Shown: positions 1 through 8,613 of the stretch, piece after piece
How the letters are laid out: the number at the start of each line of letters is the position of its first letter
How positions within the stretch are numbered: position 1 is the stretch's first letter
Assembly: GCA_020436225.1 (NCBI GenBank)
Contig: JAGQYE010000006.1
Span: 1-59,931 of the forward strand
From: Bacteroidota bacterium
GTDB taxonomy: Bacteria > Bacteroidota > Bacteroidia > Chitinophagales > JADIYW01
Direction of reading: 5' to 3'
Length of the DNA: 59,931 bases
Position numbers and translations under genes: made by a program
Notes under the pieces: generated by a model
Database searches by the model: none
Told to the model about the DNA's origin: nothing
The model's input: only the letters and a program-made list of their open reading frames with translations

Positions 1-70
1 CTTTTTTACCCATCTCATGCGACTTCAACGCTTGGGTAATTTGACTCTCACTAAATTTTGACTTTTTCAT
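1..70 (-). CDS. IS3-family transposase OrfA, N-terminal fragment cut by the window edge
   Basis: Read on the minus strand from an ATG at 70, the first 23 codons give MKKSKFSESQITQALKSHEM and then GKK. This is the typical opening of the small helix-turn-helix OrfA protein of IS3-family (IS407-like) insertion sequences, which binds the element ends and is made with OrfB as a frameshifted transposase. Only the start is inside the window, so it cannot be said whether the element is intact. A likely terminal repeat lies just outside the start codon, which supports the identification. Confidence 0.75.
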   Translation of the reverse strand, partial: MKKSKFSESQITQALKSHEMGKK

Positions 71-100
71 TTTTCCAGTTTAAAGTTATAACTTTTTAAA

Positions 101-126
101 CTGTTGAGTTTTTGGGGGGACTTACA
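101..126 (-). mobile_element. Probable terminal inverted repeat and outer end of the IS3-family element
   Basis: On the minus strand this stretch starts TGTAAGTCCCCCCAAAAACT and lies 31 bases upstream of the OrfA ATG. IS3-family ends begin with TG, and those of the IS407 group carry a C-run followed by A-run, as here. The element boundary is therefore placed at 126. The matching end and any target duplication lie outside the window. Between this end and OrfA, an imperfect palindrome (CAGTTTAAA at 77 paired with TTTAAACTG) may be the transposase operator. Confidence 0.55.
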
Positions 127-185
127 CGGTAGTCTTCTTTTAAGAGAATACTGGGATCACTATTTAAAGTTATAAGTTATAATAA

Positions 186-420
186 GGCACATTAAGAATA
201 ATTAGGGCGTGTCCCCTGCCCTATTGTATAATTGATTTTGGCTGGGCAGGGGTCGGGCTATCCGCTATATCTTTGAGCTACGCTCGCAACCTTCGGCACA
301 AGCTATCGCTTGTTTCTCGGTTGTCCCTCATAAAAGGATGCCGCTTCTATCCCTCACGCACTCAAAATAAGTAAAGCCCCTACCCTGCAAATCCTTAGCA
401 GGCTTTACCTATTTTTCGTA
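186..420. repeat. GC-rich, highly structured intergenic repeat element
   Basis: This non-coding block is clearly richer in G+C than its surroundings. It holds nested inverted repeats: CCCCTGCCC paired with GGGCAGGGG (about 213-284), GAG-CTAC-GCTC, an outer CAACC/GGTTG stem enclosing ACAAGC-TATC-GCTTGT (about 288-327), and a final GTAAAGC/GCTTTAC hairpin (about 373-410) with inner CTGC/GCAG. The phrases GGTCGGGCTATCCGC and ATCCCTCACGC resemble, from memory, a repeat scattered between genes in many Bacteroidota genomes. No open frame was seen. Its function is unknown. Confidence 0.6.
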
Positions 421-432
421 GAAAAAGCTGTA

Positions 433-481
433 TGTAAAGGTTGAAAATTGCTTGAAATGAAACGCAATTTCAACCCTTACA
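433..481. repeat. Long imperfect hairpin between the repeat element and aceK
   Basis: The arms TGTAAAGGTTGAAAATTGC and GCAATTTCAACCCTTACA pair over about 18 bases with one bulge and one mismatch around a 12-base loop. A second, shorter palindrome, TTAAATAGCT with AGCTATTTAA, lies at 532-552. Both lie downstream of the minus-strand aceK stop and could end its transcript, although neither has a clear T-run. The rest of 421-614 holds no gene that I can see. Confidence 0.5.
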
Positions 482-614
482 GTGATTTGTTTTTGAAATA
501 AAAATTTTCTTTCCCTTCCCTTCTAAAAAAATTAAATAGCTAAGCTATTTAACATAATGCAAGAACATTATAGGACAAATTATATAGTTGGTTTAAAGTT
601 ATATCTATACATGA

Positions 615-2339
615 TCAATCATTTCTGAAACGTTTGTATTTGTCATAAGCAAAGAAACGAATATAATCTCCGGTTTGTATTCTTTTCTGAATATCTCGCC
701 AAAATTTCGGATCAAATAATTCATTATGTTCCGCTAAAAAAATTTCGCCTATTGGTCCATCCGGCGCCATAAACGATTTGAATTCTTCCGGAAAAATATC
801 ATTTGGCTCTGCAGCAATCATTTCTGCATTTCCACGCATATCATCATCGTCAGTAAATTGTGGAATTCTTCGAAATCGACATTCAGTAACTTTAGCAATT
901 TCATCATAATCATAAAAAATGACACGACCATGTCTGGTAACTCCAAAATTTTTCAATAATAAATCGCCCGGAAATATATTTGCCGCAGCTAATTCTTTAA
1001 TACAAAACCCATAATCCAAGATTACTCTACCTTTATTAATTGGATTTTCATCACTTTGTAAATAGACATTTAAAGGCGTCATCCTTCGTTCAATATATAC
1101 GTGCTTTATCAAAACTTCTGAGCCATTGAATTCAACAGTATCTTTACAAGAATTCTGGAGTTCTCGAACTAATTCATGAGAAAATAGATTACGCGGAAAA
1201 ATAAGATTCTCAAATTTATGAGCATAAGCCATTCTTCCAACTCTGTCATTTATTTCAACTTCTTCATATTTCTTAATGACGAATTCACGAGTACACGTCT
1301 TGGGCGGTTCAAATTTATCTCGGATAATTTTAAAAACGAAATTGTAATATTTAAGCGTAAAAACGGCCATTACCATACCTTTAATTCCCGGCGTTACAAT
1401 AAACTTATCGTCGTGATTGTGAATATAATTCATCAAATCTCGATACAAAATGGTTTTACCATGTCTATAATAGCCGATGGAATCATACAATTCTCCGACC
1501 GTTTTATGCGTCAGCATCGACTTTAAATAATCAATCAATTGAGCCGGATATTTGGTATAAACAAAAAAAGATGCTCTCGTGAAACTAAAAATTATACTAA
1601 TTTCTGCCGGCGTGTAAATAACAGAATCAACATAAATTCCTTTTTCATCGTTCATTAAAGGAATGACAAAAGGAATCGACCAGTTTTTATTGAATATGCG
1701 ACCGATGATAAAAGCACCACGATTTCTATAGAAAACAGGACGAAGTACTTCTATCCTATCTAAATATAAATTTGATTTTTGGTGGATGATAGTTGGTGCC
1801 ATTTCATCAAAAATATTTTGTGCATCACGGTTGATGTCTTCAAATGGCACATTAAATTTAAAATATTGCAATATCTGTTTGATGGCAACCACTGAAAAAT
1901 GAGAACAATCTATAACATCGTAAATTTCATTTTCTGTACATAAAATAGGTTTGTAATCTGTATAATCGAAATATTCATAATTTGGATTAAAACTTATTTC
2001 GGCAAATACTTTTCTTGTGATAGAGTTATAAAATGTTTCAGAATTTAAACGATAAGGTTTGTCAATAATAATAGAAGAATATTCAATTTTGATAGCACGC
2101 CAATATTGTACATCATCAATATGTTCTCCTAATAGTTCTTGTGTTTTAGCATAAACTTCTTTTACATATTTTCCGTATAATCGATAGCGTTCTTGTTGAC
2201 GAAGAAAAAGCTCTTTATACATTTGTTTTTCAAAATATTCTTTGGCACTCAAAGTAATATCATTGAAAGTATATAATAAAATGTCGTATTGGTCGGCAAT
2301 ATTCTTGGCAACTGTATGTACGATGGTTTTATTTATCAT
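615..2339 (-). CDS. aceK: Isocitrate dehydrogenase kinase/phosphatase
   Basis: The 574-aa protein is the length of classical AceK (about 578 aa). This bifunctional enzyme phosphorylates isocitrate dehydrogenase to switch carbon into the glyoxylate shunt, and removes the phosphate again. Visible family signatures are the kinase nucleotide-binding stretch TPGIKGMVMAVFTLKYYNFV near residues 318-337, IERRMTPLNVYLQ in the hinge region, and the catalytic block NIFPGDLLLKNFGVTRHGRV followed by FYDYDEI, which carries the metal and phosphate-handling aspartates. No aceA, aceB or icd is in the window, so the usual ace operon context is missing. It is divergent from the YjbR gene. Identification is secure; the role assumes a glyoxylate shunt elsewhere in the genome. 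Confidence 0.93.
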   Translation of the reverse strand: MINKTIVHTVAKNIADQYDILLYTFNDITLSAKEYFEKQMYKELFLRQQERYRLYGKYVKEVYAKTQELLGEHIDDVQYWRAIKIEYSSIIIDKPYRLNSETFYNSITRKVFAEISFNPNYEYFDYTDYKPILCTENEIYDVIDCSHFSVVAIKQILQYFKFNVPFEDINRDAQNIFDEMAPTIIHQKSNLYLDRIEVLRPVFYRNRGAFIIGRIFNKNWSIPFVIPLMNDEKGIYVDSVIYTPAEISIIFSFTRASFFVYTKYPAQLIDYLKSMLTHKTVGELYDSIGYYRHGKTILYRDLMNYIHNHDDKFIVTPGIKGMVMAVFTLKYYNFVFKIIRDKFEPPKTCTREFVIKKYEEVEINDRVGRMAYAHKFENLIFPRNLFSHELVRELQNSCKDTVEFNGSEVLIKHVYIERRMTPLNVYLQSDENPINKGRVILDYGFCIKELAAANIFPGDLLLKNFGVTRHGRVIFYDYDEIAKVTECRFRRIPQFTDDDDMRGNAEMIAAEPNDIFPEEFKSFMAPDGPIGEIFLAEHNELFDPKFWRDIQKRIQTGDYIRFFAYDKYKRFRND

Positions 2340-2383
2340 TTAATGTAGTATTTTTAAATCGAAAACAAGATACAACACGGAAA

Positions 2384-2740
2384 ATGAATTTTGAAAAAAT
2401 ACGAGCTTATTGTTTACAAAAAAAAGCGGTTACAGAAGGATTTCCTTTTGATGAAAATACAATAGTATTTAAAGTTATGGGAAAAATGTTCTTATTGATG
2501 GATATTAATGAGATAGAAATTTCCGTTAATCTGAAGTGTAATCCTGAATTAGCCATCGCTTTAAGAGAAAAATATGAAAGCGTGCAACCCGGCTATCACA
2601 TGAACAAACAATTGTGGAATACAGTTTATTATACCGGTGAATTTCCGGAGCGAGAATTCTGGGAAATGATTGATCATTCGTATGATGAAGTGGTGCAGAA
2701 ATTGTCTAAAAAAACGCAACAAGAATTGGCCAATTTATGA
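2384..2740 (+). CDS. MmcQ/YjbR family protein
   Basis: This 118-aa protein matches the MmcQ/YjbR fold (CyaY-like alpha/beta, implicated in DNA binding). Recognisable features are an N-terminal helix followed by EGFPFDENTIVFKVMGKMF, the strand ISVNLKCNPELA, and the C-terminal block GYHMNKQLWNTVYYTGEFPE with a terminal helix. The stop overlaps the start of the first sensor kinase by four bases (ATGA), so the three genes 2384-6335 are probably one transcript. The cellular function of the family is poorly known, and a link to the kinases is suggested only by position. Confidence 0.85.
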   Translation: MNFEKIRAYCLQKKAVTEGFPFDENTIVFKVMGKMFLLMDINEIEISVNLKCNPELAIALREKYESVQPGYHMNKQLWNTVYYTGEFPEREFWEMIDHSYDEVVQKLSKKTQQELANL

Positions 2741-4554
2741 TGCGAAAAATTGTGCACATAGCATTATTTTGGGTTTGTCTCTTTGGGCATCATCAACTTT
2801 TTGCCAAAACTATTCTAATCGATTCAACATTTAAAAAAGTTGAAATTTATAACGCCTTAAAACAAACACAACAACAAGAATCGCAATTTATTCAGGATTC
2901 ATTTTCATTAAAAAATAACAGCTCAGAAAGTAAAGTTGTTTACTTGAGTATCATCCATCCTACTGCTGACAGTATTTCTATAAAAATTGGAAATATCAAT
3001 ATATTACTTGGCAATAAAATCCAAGCAAAAAAACTGAAAAACAAGCATTATAATTGGGTTTATGTTGTAACCTTATTGCCTAATGAAACAAAAAATATAC
3101 AAGTTAAAATAAAAAAGAAATGGCAATATGAAAATTGTAGAATTGTACTTAATGATAAAAATACTTTTATAAAAAACAGTAACCACGACAACTTTTTTCT
3201 GGGCATATTTTTTGGAATTTTATTTATGTATTTCTTGTTGTTGATTTGTTTTTACATTTTCAGTAAAAGCAGTTTTTTCATCATCTATTCAGCTATTAAT
3301 TTTTTCTTATTGCTTTTGATAATGCAATATAGTGGAATTGGAAAAGTATATTTTTGGTCGGCTAATACGTTAATTCAGGAACATATTAATGCGTTTGCAA
3401 TCCTCTCCTATTTTAGTGCACACATTTTATTCATTCGAACGTTTTTTGATATTCAATTTAAGAATGATTATTCACAAGTAATTTTAAAATCGTTGCTATA
3501 TGCATTCTTATTTTTTATACTCATTTATGTAATACAAATAGTCAATAACAGCATCACATTTGAGCATACTGTACCATTCTATTTTATTGTCAGAGGGTTA
3601 CTTATATTATATGCTGGTATTGTTGTTTTGCTTTGTTATTTAAGTTATAAATCCACGCATAGACGTGAAGTTGTTTGGGTGCTTAGCATTGCTGTTTTTC
3701 ATTTACTCAATTGGCTACTATTCATCAATAATGAATTTGCTTTTATAAAATTTCTAAATCCTATTAATAATTTCAGATTCTTTACATCCAACCTTTATAT
3801 TTCTGAAATCAACTTTTATTTTTCGATGTTGGAATATTTTGTAATCACCGTTTTTATTGCCATCAATTATCATCAATTAATAAAACAAAATAACCTTTCG
3901 AGCCAGCGTTTAGAATTTTTACAAAAGAAGAATATCAACACATTTATTATTGGTCAGGAAGAAGAACGCGATAAATTGTCGGAAGAAATTAATCTCACCA
4001 TTAACAAAGATATACAAGAATTAAAAGCACATTTAAAGGCATTTAAACCAAGTAATGATGAAAAAAATATAATGGCAGCTGTATTAAAAGATATTGATAA
4101 AACGATGTTAGATATCAATAATATTACACACAATTATGTTGCTCCTGATTTACAACAAATGCCCTTAATAAAAATAATTTCGACAGCAACAGAACGTATT
4201 TCAGCTGAGTTGAATTTACATTATCAATTCTCGAATGTAGAAAATAATTTCACACTTTCATCGGTTGCAAATATCAATATATATCGAATTCTTCAAGAAA
4301 TATCGAACAATATTTTAAAACATGCACAAGCAAAAAATGTAGATATCATTGTACAACGAGATGTCGATATTCTACAAATCATCATTAAAGATGATGGAAT
4401 TGGAATTACCTCAACAAATGACAATAATAAAGGTATTGGATTGATGAATATTGAATCGAGAGTAAACGGTTTAAATGGACATTTTTATGTGCAATCCAAC
4501 AATAAAAAAGGAATTTCATTTCATTTAATTTTTAGACTAAACTACATTATTTGA
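2737..4554 (+). CDS. 7TM sensor kinase-like protein with intact ATPase but no phosphoacceptor histidine
   Basis: 605 aa. It has a signal peptide, a periplasmic region (about 25-150), seven membrane helices of the 7TMR-DISM type (about 150-385), a dimerisation helix region (about 400-470) and a C-terminal HATPase_c domain. The ATPase looks functional: N-box EISNNILKHAQA, G1 box DDGIGI (D552-G556), G2 box GIGLMNIESR. The HisKA_3 phosphoacceptor segment does not: GQEEERDKLSEEINLT aligns without gaps to the partner's GQQNERTRIGRELHDG, placing Asn419 where the catalytic His belongs. ATGA overlap with the upstream gene and TTGA overlap with the next imply translational coupling. It probably works as a hetero-oligomer with the downstream protein. 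No response regulator is adjacent. Confidence 0.85.
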   Translation: MMRKIVHIALFWVCLFGHHQLFAKTILIDSTFKKVEIYNALKQTQQQESQFIQDSFSLKNNSSESKVVYLSIIHPTADSISIKIGNINILLGNKIQAKKLKNKHYNWVYVVTLLPNETKNIQVKIKKKWQYENCRIVLNDKNTFIKNSNHDNFFLGIFFGILFMYFLLLICFYIFSKSSFFIIYSAINFFLLLLIMQYSGIGKVYFWSANTLIQEHINAFAILSYFSAHILFIRTFFDIQFKNDYSQVILKSLLYAFLFFILIYVIQIVNNSITFEHTVPFYFIVRGLLILYAGIVVLLCYLSYKSTHRREVVWVLSIAVFHLLNWLLFINNEFAFIKFLNPINNFRFFTSNLYISEINFYFSMLEYFVITVFIAINYHQLIKQNNLSSQRLEFLQKKNINTFIIGQEEERDKLSEEINLTINKDIQELKAHLKAFKPSNDEKNIMAAVLKDIDKTMLDINNITHNYVAPDLQQMPLIKIISTATERISAELNLHYQFSNVENNFTLSSVANINIYRILQEISNNILKHAQAKNVDIIVQRDVDILQIIIKDDGIGITSTNDNNKGIGLMNIESRVNGLNGHFYVQSNNKKGISFHLIFRLNYII

Positions 4555-6335
4555 AAATATTACAGTACATATTATTTTCATTTTTCTGCCTGATGTTGAT
4601 TAGTTGCAACAAGCAAAAAGCATCAACTATTTTTGAAATCAATCCAGATTTCAGTTGCAAACCGGCAAGCAATTATATGCTGCAAACAGATATTTTAAAC
4701 AAAGATTCGATTACGTTTATGCTTTCCGTTAAAAATAATATTGCACAACGTCAAGATATAGTGCTCGAATTTCCAATTCAACAAATTGAAAACGTAACCA
4801 TCACACAAAAAGATAACCAACATATTGTACAGCAATTTGTGTTTACTTCCAAAAAGTTAAATCAACGCTTCTATTACGATAGAAATATTGTCTTTCCATT
4901 TTCAATTAATGCTACATCAACTTCTATATTTTATTTTAAATTTCTTAAAGATGATTATCCCAAAACATCGAATCCTGAATTGTTGATTTGGAGTAGCGAT
5001 GCCAAAATATCAAGCACACAATCTATTGATTTAAGTAGCGGAATTTTTTATGGCATCATCATTTTATATACTTTTATTTGTTTGCTTCTCGCCTATTTGC
5101 TACGCGCCGAAAATTATTATTACTACTTACTTTATTTAATTTCAGGAACTGCCTATTTATTCATAAAAAATAATTTGGCATATGAATTAATCTGGCCAAA
5201 TTCGCCCAACATCGACATCTTCTTCAAGAAAATAATGTTGTCGGTGTATCTCATTACTTCTATTCTATTTTTAAGAGGTTTTATCAAAAAAAGAATGCAA
5301 ACTCCAACTATGCAGAAAATTCTTGGTTATTTTATTTTATTTGGATTGCTTTTAATTTTGGTTTCTTTAGTTGTCGGGTTGCTCAGTACGCCGGCACAAA
5401 GAACATTTATCGTCATACAAACAATTTTTTCAATTGTCTGTTTCGTTTCAGTCGTATTTATTTTTATTGTCATCTACCTAAACTCGAATGAACACTCTTT
5501 AATTATTTTCACGGCACTATATTTTATTTCGTTTTCATTCTTTTTATTTTATCCGCAACCGGAATTTGGCAGTAGTTTCTTCGGCATATATTTCGGACAA
5601 ATATTTATGTATAGTAATGCTTTTTTTATAGCTGCTGTCATTAGTATTTTTGTTGTATATCGCGTAATTCAAATCCTAAAAGTGAACGACAAAATGAAAA
5701 AAGAGATGAGTGATATTAATGCTCTGAATAATTTTTCGTTGATACAAGGACAACAAAACGAACGCACACGTATTGGAAGAGAATTACACGATGGCATCGG
5801 CATCATGATGTCAGCATCTAAAATGAAATTATCTTCTTTAAAATTACAATCCACACAAGAAAAAAATAAAGTAGCTGTTTTAAACAAAGAAATTGACGTG
5901 ATTTGCGACACGATTCGTTCGCTTTCACATACTTTATTACCACCGACTTTACAAAAATTTGGGCTTCAAGTTGCATTGAGTGATATGATTGAAAATTTCA
6001 AGCATCAACAAAAAATAGAAGTCGATTACAACTTCAATATTCCGGATAATTTATCGTTTGTTTCTCAACAATTGATTTACGATATTTTACAACATTTCTT
6101 GCATTATTTTGCCGACTCACATCCAACGCAAATCAACATCAGCATTTATGTTTTGCCTTCTATAAAAGAAGCACAAATTCGCATCCAACACACCAATGCC
6201 AATACCGATTTGGAACATGAAGATATTAAATCGATTATTGCTGTGGTCGATTTGTTGAACGCTAAATTTCAAAGCAATATTTTAAATGCGCGCAATGCAC
6301 GTATCCATATAGAAATTCCCATTTTAGTTGATTAA
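4551..6335 (+). CDS. 7TM sensor kinase-like lipoprotein with intact phosphoacceptor but degenerate ATPase
   Basis: 594 aa from a TTG start overlapping the previous stop (TTGA). The N-terminus has a lipobox-like LISC with Cys19, suggesting lipid anchoring, then a periplasmic domain and about seven membrane helices (about 165-380, 7TMR-DISM type). The HisKA_3 motif ERTRIGRELHDGIGIMMSAS is canonical, with the phosphoacceptor at His413. The C-terminal region has ATPase-domain length but lacks its key motifs: the N-box position reads DILQHFLHYFAD, and there is no DxGxG or GxGL motif. This is the mirror image of the defect in the preceding gene, so it is probably the phosphorylated partner of a split kinase. 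The gene ends four bases into the convergent GSCFA gene. Confidence 0.83.
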   Translation: MKILQYILFSFFCLMLISCNKQKASTIFEINPDFSCKPASNYMLQTDILNKDSITFMLSVKNNIAQRQDIVLEFPIQQIENVTITQKDNQHIVQQFVFTSKKLNQRFYYDRNIVFPFSINATSTSIFYFKFLKDDYPKTSNPELLIWSSDAKISSTQSIDLSSGIFYGIIILYTFICLLLAYLLRAENYYYYLLYLISGTAYLFIKNNLAYELIWPNSPNIDIFFKKIMLSVYLITSILFLRGFIKKRMQTPTMQKILGYFILFGLLLILVSLVVGLLSTPAQRTFIVIQTIFSIVCFVSVVFIFIVIYLNSNEHSLIIFTALYFISFSFFLFYPQPEFGSSFFGIYFGQIFMYSNAFFIAAVISIFVVYRVIQILKVNDKMKKEMSDINALNNFSLIQGQQNERTRIGRELHDGIGIMMSASKMKLSSLKLQSTQEKNKVAVLNKEIDVICDTIRSLSHTLLPPTLQKFGLQVALSDMIENFKHQQKIEVDYNFNIPDNLSFVSQQLIYDILQHFLHYFADSHPTQINISIYVLPSIKEAQIRIQHTNANTDLEHEDIKSIIAVVDLLNAKFQSNILNARNARIHIEIPILVD

Positions 6336-7273
6336 AATATAATATTTATGCTTGGATTTTTTTGTTTAAATGCTTGGATAAATGCTTGTTTTTTTTGCTC
6401 AAAAAGTTGATGTTCTTTTGTGTGTTGATGTTTAATTTTATGTTGAAATAACAAACGTCCTTTTTCAATTTCTTGATTGATATTTTTTGTTTCTGTTGAG
6501 AAATAAGTAGATGAAAATTGTTGCCAAATATATTTTATTGCAACTTCATTCGGATGTAACATATCAGCTTCATAAAAACGATAATCGCGCAGCTCATCCA
6601 TCATAATCTCATAAGAAGGAAAATAAAAACAGTTTTCATTTTCTTCTACAAGTTGATGAATACTTTCCAATAAAATGCTTTTACTTCTTTGATTTTTGAT
6701 AGCACCATCGCGCCAATGCCTGACCGGCGAAACTGTAAATATTATTTTTTTATCCTGAAATGCTTGTTTTAGGTTTGAAAATGTTTGTTTTATCTCATCA
6801 ACTTTCAGAAATCTTTTTTCAAAAACATTAGCCGGCAATTTATGGCAATTACTCACAATTTTATTTTGTTCTTTATGATGATACACTAACGCAGTTCCCA
6901 ACGAAATAATCAACACGTTGGCTTGTTTTAGAAACTCGTGTGCTTGACTTAGCTCCTTTTGTATCTCACTTAAAACAACTTCAGCATTCGCATTAGAAAA
7001 CTTTCCGTGATGCATCAATGAAATATATAAATCGTTATGCAAAAGCAAATCTGCGTTGCTGTATTGCTTGTTTATATGTATTTCTTGCAGTACGTTAAAA
7101 ATAGAAATCGGATTATAAATTATACCAAAAGGATTTATATTTACATCAAAACCAAAATATTGTAAATAACGTCCGATGTTCTCCGTAAAACAAGAACCAA
7201 TGAGCAAAATGCCATCGTTGTATTGAATTGTAAATGTCGATGTAGGAATAGAAATGTTTGTTCTAAAATCCAT
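6332..7273 (-). CDS. GSCFA domain protein (SGNH-like hydrolase fold)
   Basis: 313 aa. The name-giving motif is present as LLIGSCFTENIGRYL near residue 24, with later blocks SLGTALVYHH, TVSPVRHWRDGA and YEADMLHPNEVAIKYIWQQF. GSCFA proteins belong to the SGNH/GDSL-like hydrolases, and the Ser of GSCF and the DxxH of DMLHPN are the expected catalytic elements. The substrate is unknown; acyl or acetyl esterase action on glycans is a family-level guess. The last third is rich in Gln, Lys and His. There is no signal peptide, so it is probably cytoplasmic. It converges with the kinase pair (4-base overlap). Confidence 0.85.
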   Translation of the reverse strand: MDFRTNISIPTSTFTIQYNDGILLIGSCFTENIGRYLQYFGFDVNINPFGIIYNPISIFNVLQEIHINKQYSNADLLLHNDLYISLMHHGKFSNANAEVVLSEIQKELSQAHEFLKQANVLIISLGTALVYHHKEQNKIVSNCHKLPANVFEKRFLKVDEIKQTFSNLKQAFQDKKIIFTVSPVRHWRDGAIKNQRSKSILLESIHQLVEENENCFYFPSYEIMMDELRDYRFYEADMLHPNEVAIKYIWQQFSSTYFSTETKNINQEIEKGRLLFQHKIKHQHTKEHQLFEQKKQAFIQAFKQKNPSINIIF

Positions 7274-7341
7274 AACGGTAAACTTAGAACATCAAAAATA
7301 GAAAAACAATTTTTTGGAAAGATATTTGCTGTTAAACATTT

Positions 7342-8613
7342 ATGCCAAATTTGAAAAATATTTTACTTTGTTGTCTGCTAACTTCTATGTATAGCGTTTT
7401 TGCCGTTACCTATAAAAATGTCGTCAACTCGCCAAACATAAAAACAGTTCAGCTTTTTCCTAAAGGTGCAGATATGGCGATGCCGATTATTAATATGAAC
7501 GCCAACGAAAAATTGGAACTGCATTTCGATGATTTATCTAACACTCCAAAACAATATTATTATACAGTAATTCAATGCCAAAGTGACTGGACACCTACAA
7601 CGATGAATCAAATGGAATATATTGACGGATTTACCGAAGCCAATATTACAGATTACGATTATTCAGAAGGTACAACCATTCCATACATTCATTACACTTT
7701 AGAATTTCCAAACAAAGATATGAACATAAAACTATCCGGAAATTATGTATTGATAGTTTATGATTATGATATTGAACAACCTATTTTCATCAAACGGTTT
7801 ATGCTTACCGAAGCTAAAGTACAAATTGATGCCAACGTAGCATACACACGAAGTTTAGCTCAACGCGATAAACTGCAAGAAGTTGTTTTTAAGGTAAATT
7901 ATGAAACATTTGCCATCGATAATCCGCAAATGGAAATCAAAGCAACTGTGTTGCAAAATTACAGATGGGACAATGCAAAAGAAAATATCAAACCCAGATT
8001 TTCAGGCATTAAAGAACTCGATTTTGATTTAAACGGCGTACTTACCTTTCCATCTTTAGGCAGGGAATTTCGCTATTTCGATATTCGCTCTCTTAGGTTT
8101 CGCGGACAAAATGTGCGTGCTTTCGATATACAAGAACATGAGAATAATGTTTATTTGCTATACGACCGACCAACCGGACAAAATAAATATCAATTAGTTG
8201 CCGATTTAAACGGACAATATTATATCGAAAATTTAGATAATCCTTACTACAACACTGGTGCCGATTATGCCAATGTTCATTTTGATTTTGATGCTGGTGG
8301 AAAATTATCAGAAGGCGATTTTTATGTAGTTGGTGCGTTTAATAATTGGACTTGCAACGAGCAATCTAAAATGTATTACGATGTATTAGATAAAAGTTAT
8401 GCTTTGAATGTTTTGTTAAAACAAGGCATTTACAACTACACTTATCTATATAAACAAAATGCGAATGCTAATCCTGATCCATACTTAGCCGAAGGTTATT
8501 ATTATGATACAGAAAATGATTATACGATTTTATTATATTATACACCTTTTGGAGAAAGGTATGATAGATTGATAGCAGTAAAACATATTAACTCGATAAA
8601 AAACAGACTATAA
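7342..8613 (+). CDS. DUF5103 protein, type IX secretion system plug
   Basis: 423 aa with an N-terminal signal peptide ending near AVTYKN. The sequence has the DUF5103 features: an N-terminal beta region starting SPNIKTVQLFPKGADMAMPI, a central part with REFRYFDIRSLRFRGQNVRA, and a C-terminal half with EGDFYVVGAFNNWTCNEQSK and GIYNYTYLY resembling a carbohydrate-binding-like beta fold. The family includes the Plug protein that seals the periplasmic side of the giant T9SS translocon SprA. T9SS cargo tails occur on two other proteins here (18395-20029 and 55984-57846), so the system is in use. The stop overlaps the YqgE start as TAATG. Confidence 0.82.
   Translation: MPNLKNILLCCLLTSMYSVFAVTYKNVVNSPNIKTVQLFPKGADMAMPIINMNANEKLELHFDDLSNTPKQYYYTVIQCQSDWTPTTMNQMEYIDGFTEANITDYDYSEGTTIPYIHYTLEFPNKDMNIKLSGNYVLIVYDYDIEQPIFIKRFMLTEAKVQIDANVAYTRSLAQRDKLQEVVFKVNYETFAIDNPQMEIKATVLQNYRWDNAKENIKPRFSGIKELDFDLNGVLTFPSLGREFRYFDIRSLRFRGQNVRAFDIQEHENNVYLLYDRPTGQNKYQLVADLNGQYYIENLDNPYYNTGADYANVHFDFDAGGKLSEGDFYVVGAFNNWTCNEQSKMYYDVLDKSYALNVLLKQGIYNYTYLYKQNANANPDPYLAEGYYYDTENDYTILLYYTPFGERYDRLIAVKHINSIKNRL

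Noticed and set aside
5669..5911. Antisense frame opposite the second kinase
   Set aside because: It is the shadow of the conserved HisKA_3 region on the other strand; the kinase reading is far better supported.
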